Of a DNA stretch of 64,000 nucleotides, positions 55,892 to 64,000 are shown in pieces. The position numbers and the translations under genes are program-made. How positions within the stretch are numbered: position 1 is the first letter of the stretch; each line of letters begins with the position of its first letter. Origin of the DNA: Notospermus geniculatus (Eukaryota; Nemertea; Pilidiophora; Heteronemertea; Lineidae); NCBI GenBank assembly GCA_002633025.1, contig NMRB01000557.1, forward strand, positions 139,399 through 203,398, given 5' to 3'. Below the pieces are notes generated by a model. The model made no database searches and had not been told where the DNA came from. It saw only the letters and a program-made list of their open reading frames with translations.

Positions 55892-56034
55892 TGCCGCATA
55901 CTACAGCTATCTGCTGAGCAAAAAGTCCGTCGATACCGTTTGCTCAGCAGATAGCTCGATATTTTTTGCCTCGCGAGGCGAAAAACTCATCGTGTGCGCG
56001 CTACTTGAGCTACGTGCTGCGGCAGAAATTCAGG
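55892..56034. repeat. Relative of the 213-bp Harbinger-type MITE
   Basis: The ends TGCCGCA / TGCGGCA enclose the pair CAGCTATCTGCTGAGCAAAA and TTTGCTCAGCAGATAGCTC plus GCCTCGCGAGGC, all shared with 9399-9611. Confidence 0.65.
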
Positions 56035-56156
56035 TTGCCAACGAAAATGCATCGTTCACATGATTTCAATATGGCGGCCCCCACCAAAGTTGGCAGCGAC
56101 TACATTTTAGAGGACCAACTCGTCGATATGTGGCCTGATTATACCTGTTTATACGA

Positions 56157-56700
56157 CGAATGATTCTCTATCGAGTCGCTTGTATTGCCGAAAGGATTCT
56201 GGGTCTTGTAGGCGTAACTGCCGCCGGTTGTGGAACCAACTCCCTGCATCTGTGAGGAACTGTACCCAGGACATGAATCTTACTAATAATCTTATAATTT
56301 TCGTTGTAAGTATCTTAGCTATTTCTTAGTCAGATCTTAGTAAGAAAAATCTTAGAATTTTCTGATAAGATTCTTACAAGAAAAATCTTAGTAACATTTT
56401 TCTTATCGGATTCTTACATGAAACATTAACAAAGATTTTTCTTAGTAAGATACTGGTAAGAAAAATCTTACTAAGATTTTTCTTGTACGAATCTTATCAG
56501 AAAAATCTGACTAAGATTTTTCTTACTAAGATCTTACTAAGAAATAGCTAAGATACTTACAAAGAAAATTATAAGATTATTAGTAAGATTTATGTCCTGG
56601 GTACCTCTCTCAATTCCTTCAAGGGTCAGTTGAAGCATTTTCTTTTCTGTGAGGCCTTTCAAGCGTTGAGCGGCCAGTATTGGCTGGATACTGCGCTATA
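56157..56700 (+). mobile_element. LINE ORF2 C-terminal fragment, interrupted
   Basis: Before the hairpin: CRRLWNQLPASVRN. After it, in a continuing sense: SLNSFKGQLKHFLFCEAF. This is the standard reverse transcriptase tail of CR1/L2-type LINEs, split by the element at 56262-56604. Confidence 0.72.
56262..56604. mobile_element. 343-bp hairpin made of TCTTA words
   Basis: The ends GTACCCAGGACAT / ATGTCCTGGGTAC are joined by almost fully complementary arms built from AATCTTA(C/G) and TTTTTCTTA(C/G). It is inserted inside a LINE reading frame, which fixes its borders to within a few bases. Confidence 0.82.
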
Positions 56701-57227
56701 CAAGACGCCTTGCCCAACCCTTCTCTGTAGCCATGACCTTGTCCACGTTGTCCTACTTTTTTTAGAACGCCGACTACGCGACGCCTCATCAATAAAATGA
56801 GGAGTAAGACCATTTCTTCCTGTCCAGTGTCTTCCGTTTCATGCGAGTCTGCCATTCTGCTTAATGGTGACCAGGAAGAATGTGGTCGTGTTTTGACGGG
56901 AGTTTCAAACCTCATTAACGCGACCACCTCGGGAATGCGACCAGTTGATCGTGCTCCCATCGGTGGTCGCAGGACCTGGGTTCCACTGTACTTTTTTAGT
57001 TTCATTGATCTACACTGTCGGAACAGTTTCTTGAAATGTTAGAGCAACGAGGAAGGGCAGTGTCGATGAAAATATTTTCTATGATATCTTCTTTCATTCC
57101 CACTCTCGTTCGGGCAACCGCATGGAACAGTTATAAAACTGAATTCCATTGTTAACTCGCAGCAGAATTAGGAGTACTGTGCGATTTGGACGGACAGTTT
57201 TGAAATACATGTATGGCTACATGTATG

Positions 57228-57399
57228 CTGATGTCTGGTCGAACTTGCGACGGCACAGAACAGCTGACGACTGACTTTTCTGGATCACTTTGCGTCTGAG
57301 CCACGACGGCGTGGAAAAAATCAGTCATCAATATGGTGTGACATTACTACAGCCATGACAGCTCCGTCTCACCTGCGGCGATTGGCATCAGTCGCCGAT
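57228..57399. repeat. Left part of a repeat split by the 852-bp element
   Basis: Matches 50022-50185. Its continuation after the insertion is at 58252-58345 (ending GACGGGCGCAATCCAT). Confidence 0.75.
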
Positions 57400-58251
57400 G
57401 GTAGTCTGTAGTTTCCGGATAGCTGGAAAGCTGGAAACCTGGAAATATGGAAAGTACCGGAAAGTATGGAAAGTTTATTAAATCCATTAATTGATCACTT
57501 TTTGTCATTTTTTGTGCTGTATATAAAGCTGGTGATCACTCACTTTCAACCAAACCCCAAATCCTAACCTCCATCTGCCCGATATTCGATAAAAACCGAA
57601 AGAGTGCCTTTCTGGGCCAAGTGCCATTTGCTCAGTTCTCATTTTATAGACACCCAGTTGAACAAGGTGAGATCAGACAGGGAAACATGAAGCCTGCAGG
57701 CCTTCTTCCACTGAATGTGTATTTGCATAAATAACGGGTTTCTAAGGTGAACACATAGGCCTAGCTTTCTACTGGACTCGAACCCTCGCATTTGGCATCA
57801 GTCATCAACACATCATGCTAACATCAACTCCAAAACAACCACCAGTTCTCGTATGACACCCATGCTCTCTTAAACTGAATGATACTCAATGATCTGACGA
57901 GGCCTATAGGTGAACTGAAGTGATATGCAGGTCACACACAGATAAGCTCAATTGCAGAGGTCAGATGGTTTCATCTTACTGTACAACAAGTGGGGCAAAC
58001 CAAAAACGCTGTGTACCTCCTTCCTATTCTGTGTTGCATGTTGTCAGTCTGGGTCACACACATTAACCTGATCATCGTTGGGTAGGCCTTCAATAAAACT
58101 TCAATGCTGCGTTTTCAGCAACTTCAAACACCACCAAGAACGTTCCATCGGGATATTCCAGATTTTATACTGAACCTTTGGAATTCCCCACACTTTCCAG
58201 CTTTCCAACATACTTTCCAGCATTCCAGCTTTCCGGAAACTACAGACTACC
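57400..58251. mobile_element. 852-bp MULE-like element, 9-bp duplication
   Basis: The ends GGTAGTCTGTAGTTTCCGG and CCGGAAACTACAGACTACC are perfect complements, with further GCTGGAAAG words inward. GTCGCCGAT lies on both sides (57391-57399, 58252-58260), a 9-bp duplication typical of Mutator-like elements. The related repeat near 50178 has no insertion. Near 57725-57820 it carries a fragment of the tRNA-derived SINE seen at 22000. No transposase. Confidence 0.88.
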
Positions 58252-58401
58252 GTCGCCGATAACAAAGATCACAACTCGTTGAAGCTGATAATGTTCAACT
58301 TCTGCGCAGTTTTGACGGGCGCAATCCATATCGAGATACGGTGTCAGATAAGAGGAAAATCACCGATCATTTATCTTTTTTTTATAAGATCATTGGGTGT
58401 A

Positions 58402-59535
58402 CAGGGTGTTTCAAAAAAGGTAATCCAACTTTAAGGGGCTAACACGACCAAACTACATACCTTTCCGCAAGGATCATGGTACCACCTTAAAGTAGAGATC
58501 ATGAGCGTTAAAATGACACCAAGGATTCTTGTGCAGGGCTATGCATGAGAGAGCACCATCATCCAGAATTTAGGGTGCAAAAATGCGGCTGGTTCACTTT
58601 CGTTTGAAACAAAATCAACAGAAAATATGATTTTTATTTTCTGTTGATTTTGTTAAAATTAAAGATATTCTTTTTTCAGCAGACATTATGAACACGTTTC
58701 AACATTCCAGACATCTGGCACCCGATTTCCAAACCGTCTCACTCACCAACACCTTGAACATGGCAGCCGCCTCTCTCCAAGCAAAGTCCACATCGACGGC
58801 CATGTCTCCAACTGCTCCTCTGACATGTCTCGATTTGTTCTCAGAATAGAGAGGATGCGCAGCATTCCGACTCCGACTCCGACTTCAACTACGAGAATGA
58901 ATTGCAGTCCGCTGTGGACATCCTTGATAAAAACGATTTGATAGATGTTTGCAAATCGTAAAATGCCATAACTTTGTGGCAGAATAATTTTGACTCGTAA
59001 TCGGAAGTGCGCATAAATCGCAAATATCAGTCGTCATGGTCGTGTCTCAAAGTCGTAACGACTAAGCTTACGACTTCAATATTCATTATTTATCCGCACT
59101 TCCGATTTATAAGGCCAATTTTTTTCTGCCTTCAATTTATGGTGTTTGATGAATTGAAACTTCTATCACATCGTTTTATCAGGGATGTCCATAGCAGACT
59201 ACAATTCATTATCGTAGTTTTTAAGTCGGAGTCGGAGTCGGAAAGCTGCGCATCCTCCCTAATGTTGGTGAATGTCTGTTAAATAAAAAAATCTCTTTCA
59301 TTAATGAGAATTCGTGTTGAAAATTTTGTTTCACATGAAAGTGAACCAATCGCATTTTTGCACCCTTACTTCCGGATGATGGTGCTCAGTCATGCATACC
59401 CTGGACAAGAATCCCTGGTGTCATTTCAACGTTCATAATGGCTACTTTAAGATGATACCATGATCCTTGCGGAAACCTATGTAGTTTGGCCTTATTAACC
59501 CCTTAAAGTTGGATTACCTTCTTTGAAACACCCTG
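58402..59535. mobile_element. 1.13-kb mariner-like TIR element, TA duplication
   Basis: The ends CAGGGTGTTTCAAA(A/G)AAGG are flanked by TA. The inverted arms extend about 230 bp (including ATCATGGTA and AGTGAACCA blocks). CAGGGTGTTTCAAA termini and TA targets are usual for mariner-type elements; no transposase remains. Confidence 0.8.
58852..59262. repeat. Nested hairpin inside the mariner-like element
   Basis: GGATGCGCAGCATTCCGACT at left pairs with the complement at right, with arms including GTCGGAGTCGGAGTCGG and ATGAATTG, meeting near 59055. The ORF 59007-59282 is inside it and not accepted. Confidence 0.72.
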
Positions 59536-59833
59536 TACATGTATATTCAGACAAGCCCCTCAATATTGTTTGTGATTTGTGTATATTGATTGTTAGAAGA
59601 CAATGTCCGATATTTCACTTTTATGTGAAGTATTGCTTCGAATGTTTTCTCGTCGTCCTCAATATCCTGTCAGTCAATAAAAGTGGAGGTATTTCTTTAA
59701 GCACAACATTTAATGTTAATGCATGAACTGAAATGTTCCTGATGACAGATCAATCAGTGTAACTGGATATCACGACATAAGGTGTCTTTAAAAGAAAATT
59801 TCAGACCTGTACCAGCACTTCTCGTATAGATTT

Positions 59834-59965
59834 GGTGTGTCTCAGAATGGAGTTATCCATGGTGAAGCAGACCACGCGAGAATATGCGTGAGTTCGAATT
59901 TATAGTAACAGATGCCACCTATTATTCATGACGATTCAAGTTGTGATTAGCCGTGCTTGGGGACT
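59834..59965 (+). repeat. Third fragment of the 2.7-kb repeat block
   Basis: Matches 8309-8433 and 42294-42420: GTTATCCATG, GAAGCAGACCACGCGAGAAT, GCCACCTATTATTCATGACG. Nothing else of the block is present. Confidence 0.78.
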
Positions 59966-60762
59966 GCAGGGTAATTCTTCGGTAACGGAATTACAATCAG
60001 AGCAAAATTTCGTCATAATTTTAGCTCTAGTCCCTTCACAGTATGTAATACTGTGGTAACAAGGTAAATGAGGGCTTAAAAACATATAGGCGGCCTCCTG
60101 GTGTCAGCTCAAACAGGTAATTCCTTCATTTCTTGTGCCGGCTGACCTACTTGGTCACCTTAACACATTATCAGCCTTTTCAGAGGTGCCAATCAGCCCA
60201 GTGGATGAGTAAAAACTAATTTCACAGAAATTACTCGCAACTTATTTTCAAAGTTGAATTCTTTCGAGGTCGTTTCCAGTTTCATTTCGCCTTTTGAAAT
60301 GATTAATCACTATTTTTGTCTCGGAGCAGCTAAGGACAGGTTTTCTTGATCATACCATACAGCATGGCCCACAAGTGCATCACCACACTTCCGCTACCAG
60401 GGGCCCAAAACTACTGATAGCTCCAATGGATGGAGAATCTTTCTAGAAGAAACAAGACAGAAAGATATCCTTATTCGGTTGGCGCTCTAGGCCCTATTTT
60501 TGTAAACCGAAGTCGAGGCCCTAATCATGCTGAATTCGCTTTCGCTGTTAAAGTTAATTAAGGAGCTATGACTTTGCTAGGAAATAATGGCTATGGAGCC
60601 AAAACTACTGGACGAAAATTAAACATCTTGTTAGTTTTTTCTCCGGAAAGATACTATATCCATTCGTACCGGTGGTTTGGGACCTATCCATTCATACCAG
60701 TTGGTGACGATAGTGTACATCTACGTTTTTTGGCCACCCGGTAGGCCTACAACTCGAAGTTA
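59966..60762. other. No gene seen
   Basis: No supported coding region or bounded repeat. Confidence 0.4.
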
Positions 60763-61010
60763 GATGACTCATGTTTCTTAAAGGGAGACATCCGAAAGGT
60801 ATTGCTCGGCGGGCACTATTTGTTTTTGTTTTGGTTAGCGTAGTGTCACCGTTGATTAACAGATGGCGCTGTGCGTTATGGCACAGGCCCCTGGAGACCT
60901 ATCAGTGAGTTTAGAAAACGTATCTAACCAAAAAAAAACGTTAATCAACGCTAATCAACGCTAATCAAAACAAAAACAAATAGTTCGGATGTCTCCCTTT
61001 AAGAGTCATC
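60763..61010. repeat. 248-bp hairpin element
   Basis: GATGACTC and TTAAAGGGAGACATCCGA at left are matched by the complement at right (TCGGATGTCTCCCTTTAA, GAGTCATC). Inner tracts GTTTTTGTTTTG / CAAAACAAAAAC are also complementary. Confidence 0.78.
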
Positions 61011-61843
61011 ATTAAGAGGAAAATCACCATTCTGAACTGCCTCCGGGATTCTTTGATTAAAAACGTGCTGTTATTGGTGTTGTTCCTTTGTTGCCAGAGA
61101 AAGGGCTCAATATGTTTGGGATGTACGCACAGTTCCCAATCAAAGAACATCAAACTACCTGTCGAATGTTGATGTGAATGGGATCAACATTATCTTAGAA
61201 GACCCCCCCCCCCCCTCGAATCTTCTCCTATTTTTGCAGTCATATGTGCGTTGTACCCTGGCAGGTGCAACTTTGTGTGTCCGCAAAGGGTATTAAATGA
61301 GCAAACAACGGGGAGCTATAATCATCAGCAATTTCACTCTCAACGTTTATTCTAGCGCTCTCTTAAAATATGGCAGCATCGCATCGGCCACTCGGTGGCT
61401 TATGCAGCGCGTCCCAAAATACAGCTACAATACAATATGTTGCAGTCGATCTCCAATCAAGATTTTTTGTAAGATTCTTGTACAATTTCTGATTCGTACA
61501 AGGACCATCTTCAACACCTATCTCATAGTTAGAATGAATGTTTTTATGCAGGGATGATGGGCACAAGCAGAAAAATGACAGTATACAGAAAGATCAGCCA
61601 AAACTATAAGTTAGTTCGTCCAGATTCTGGTGAAGTTAAATTAGTGATTTATTTCGAGTGTACTTTATTCTGTCTACTTCACCGTGGATGCACCACTGTG
61701 AATATTTGTGGAAGCGGGACCAGATATAACTGTCAACTCAGCAAGAATAAAGGGATGTGTATGGAGAAGACTGAGGCAAAACTTGCTGATGGTTGTAAGC
61801 TTTTTCAACGAAAGGTAGGAAATAATCAATGCCAAAATTTATT
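61011..61843. other. No gene seen
   Basis: Has a C-tract at 61204-61216. ORFs at 61297-61557 and 61554-61865 have no family resemblance or splice support. Confidence 0.4.
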
Positions 61844-62386
61844 GGGCCGTATTCAAAAAGGGTGATCATCGCGCGATTAAGACTTAGAAGCGTGTAACTT
61901 TACTAAATGCACAGACTTCTACCACGCATTTGACGAAGTTACACTGCCCTGACAAGCCAGACTGCAGTATCTGCAAAATCATGATTTTGAGAAAAATAAC
62001 TTTAAAGTGTTTTCGTCAGCCTCGGACCGGCTAGTGAATTGGATGAATTTCTTCATTTTTGTGCCCTTTTTCTGTAGTTCTGCAAAAAATCTCTAGGCTG
62101 GCCCAACTGTCAAATATTGTAGATAGGCCTACTGCACTTTGACTTGGTACCAGTGGAAATGTTAGAAACAATCTATTATGCCACACCGCATCAATGATGA
62201 TTCCACTGGGGTAACTTAGATAAAAACTGCTTTTTTATTGCTTGAACTTGAAATTCCATAAAATGAAATGCAGGAGAGCCAGGAAAGTGTCTTATCTCAA
62301 AGTCGAGAAAAATGCAGTTACTGCAGTCTGGCTTGTCAGGGCAGTACAGGCGTCTAAGTCTTAAACACCCTTTTTGAATACGGTCC
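61844..62386. mobile_element. 543-bp hairpin element, GGGCCGTATTCA ends
   Basis: The ends GGGCCGTATTCAAAAAGGGT and CACCCTTTTTGAATACGGTCC-type complement continue with inverted TTAAGACTTAGA and ACTGCAGT(A/C)TGGCTTGTCAGG-type blocks. The tips resemble the hairpins at 11404 and 43536; the interior differs. Confidence 0.78.
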
Positions 62387-62690
62387 ATGTTCTCTGTACA
62401 TAATCTTATAGAATGTTCCTAGCACCTGACGGTAAAATTCCTTTTTTGCCACCCTCTAATCGATTTCTGATCCATTTTTGGTAAAATCAAATCCATCTGT
62501 CATGTCTGTTGCACGATTGAATGTTGCCCTCAACAAATATTTTTTTCTTAATGAACCTGATGACAATATATTTGGTAGATATGGGGTTGCAACCCAGTAT
62601 TTCAATATATCTTCGAATAAAATGTATTAACAGGTAATTAATAGGTAAAGCCTACATTCTGTAGGAATGGGATGAAGTCAAGTAATTCTT

Positions 62691-62979
62691 CAGGCCCGTA
62701 GCTAGCATAGGGACAGGGAGGGCAAATGCTCCCCCAGGCTAATTGTTAAAAATACATTTTTCAGCCAAATTAAATGGAATAAAAGACCAGTATTGTTCGT
62801 GTCTCAGAATGCTGGAAATTGACCTCAAATTGCATCTCAGAGCTTCTAATTTTCAAAGTTTTTCTGGGGGACGCCCCCCAGACCCCCCACAAAACCAACC
62901 CACTTCGGCACTGCCCACGTCTGCAGAGCTCGTCTGCTTGGAATGCCCCCCTAGGGAAAAAAAGCTAGCTACGGCCCTG
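62691..62979. mobile_element. 289-bp TIR element with GGCCGTAGCTAGC-type ends
   Basis: The ends CAGGCCCGTAGCTAGC and GCTAGCTACGGCCCTG enclose G- and C-rich tracts (CCCCCCAGACCCCCC). TTCTT is repeated at both edges, a possible target duplication. It sets the left limit of the open frame that follows. Confidence 0.7.
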
Positions 62980-63125
62980 TTCTTTCAACATTGTCTGTTC
63001 AGGTTTCTGCCATTTTGCATTACCACATCACGCACACTTTTAAACTCATACCTCCTGTTCTGGCCAAATTCAATGGTTTTATTAAGTACCATGTCTCCTG
63101 GGACTTATTTTTTGTGATATACAGG

Positions 63126-64000
63126 GATGAAAAGACATATAATGAGATTCTTATTGGATACAAACGAACAGTCTCGGGCAGTTTCACTACCAGATACAAC
63201 TCGGCACTCGACCTTCGGGAAAAAGGCATAAAAACATGTGATTTTTACAGCAGGTACATGTTATTGTATATTAAAAGAGAAAGGGAACTGTTATCGTTTG
63301 ATTTTATCAAGGGTGAATACACCGGCCGAGTTTTTATTGAACAGAAAGATATATGTGTGTCTAGGTTTCTGAATCCTAGGGTCACAATATGGAAAGACAC
63401 TCTTTTAGTTTCCTGTGCCACTCAATCCTTTTATATCACATTTTATACCTTAACTCTTTATAAGCAGAAGTCTCAGGTGATTATACAACTCGTGAACAAA
63501 TCAAAAACATTCACACATCATCAACCTTTATTCAATCATGATGATCTTTTAATTTGTAAATTAAATATGTTCGATTTCATAAATAAAGGTGATTTCTACT
63601 TTCTCGTGTGCCTTAGTAAGTTGAAGCGGCTAGTCACGATCTACCACAGTGTAGACAAAAGAACAAACACTGACACTATCAAAGAGCGAACCAGAATCGT
63701 TTTGTCATATGAAAACAATGACACCAATATGGATTCACTCGGTCACCCTGATGTTAGTTTCACCCTGTTTCTATCAAAAGTTGGCCCTGCCTCGCGAGGG
63801 TTTGAGATTACTCGAAGATGTAACACACACAATAGTATAAGTAGGTCGTGGAGAAACATTTTGGAATCTCTGCGTGTGCTCATTAAAGTCGAACACAGAA
63901 TGCGTTACACAGATGTCTTCATGGATGGATCTGGTGATATACTTCATTTCTTGACATCAAAGAAGCGATACAGAGGAAAGGGATTTGTCGCTTTCAGGAA
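63126..64000 (+). CDS. Unrecognised long open frame, runs off the window
   Basis: One frame is open from 62955 to the last base with no stop, about 290 codons after 63126. ATTTTTTGTGATATACAG at 63107-63124 looks like a splice acceptor, and upstream sequence is repeat, so I begin the coding part about there. The product starts DEKTYNEILIGYKRT. A central hydrophobic, beta-rich part (SFYITFYTLTLYKQKSQVII, later FDFINKGDFYFLVCL) has the alternating pattern and KGD turn of C1q/TNF-like jelly rolls, but that is a guess. Basic stretches follow (KERTRI, TSKKRYRGKGF). No signal peptide is visible in this part. It could be an internal or last exon of a host gene or of a large mobile element. Confidence 0.55.

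Noticed and set aside
56619-57005. 128-codon minus ORF
   Set aside because: Antisense to the LINE tail region and flanking sequence; no similarity.
61297-61865. ORFs of 86 and 103 codons
   Set aside because: No recognised domain; the second ends inside a hairpin element.
1-64000. CRISPR arrays, bacterial operons or attachment sites
   Set aside because: Introns, SINEs and LINEs show this is animal nuclear DNA; tandem arrays here lack conserved repeat/unique spacer structure.

Overview
This is a stretch of nuclear DNA from a marine invertebrate animal. Genes are sparse and intron-containing, AATAAA poly(A) signals are present, there are tRNA-derived SINEs and LINE 3' ends, and the intergenic space is dominated by inverted-repeat DNA transposons. 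The frequent TAGGCCTA and TACATGTA words and the gene families fit an echinoderm, hemichordate or cephalochordate, but a lophotrochozoan cannot be excluded from sequence alone. There is one assembly gap (25793-26158) and one isolated N (27891).

Host genes are few. Minus strand: a class A (FMRFamide-receptor-like) GPCR whose first coding exon (24137-24570) joins in phase to a second exon (16857-17496), and a paralogous first exon (14096-14538) with no partner in the window. Plus strand: a single-exon UDP-glucuronosyltransferase (44569-46110), a weak PAN-like ORF near 38.9 kb behind a tandem CCAAT array, and a long unrecognised reading frame running off the right edge (about 63126-64000).

The largest object is a 9.8-kb DNA transposon (27892-37699) with terminal inverted repeats of about 135-140 bp. 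It holds two divergently arranged multi-exon genes: a TNP2/Plavaka-type (EnSpm/CACTA-related) transposase with an N-terminal zinc finger on the plus strand, and an unnamed coiled-coil/acidic protein on the minus strand. I could follow the minus gene through five consecutive exons; a sixth, upstream exon does not join cleanly. The transposase carries one frameshift.

The rest is layered mobile DNA. Two related blocks of about 2.7-3.0 kb (6978-9689 and 40724-43753) carry a TATA promoter and a MADF/Myb-like ORF, and each has insertions the other lacks. The two GPCR exon-1 neighbourhoods also act as filled and empty sites for each other. With these internal comparisons, insertions can be defined with exact target-site duplications: TTAA, TAA, ATA, 4-bp (TGGT and TACC) and 9-bp (two MULE-like elements). 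Other notable items are a 2.46-kb foldback-like palindrome (3458-5916), twin 625-bp elements (19691-20315, 20966-21590), three hairpin elements sharing GGGCC(A/G)TATTCA termini, a fragment of a Polinton/Maverick-type packaging ATPase (53759-54106), and two LINE ORF2 tails.
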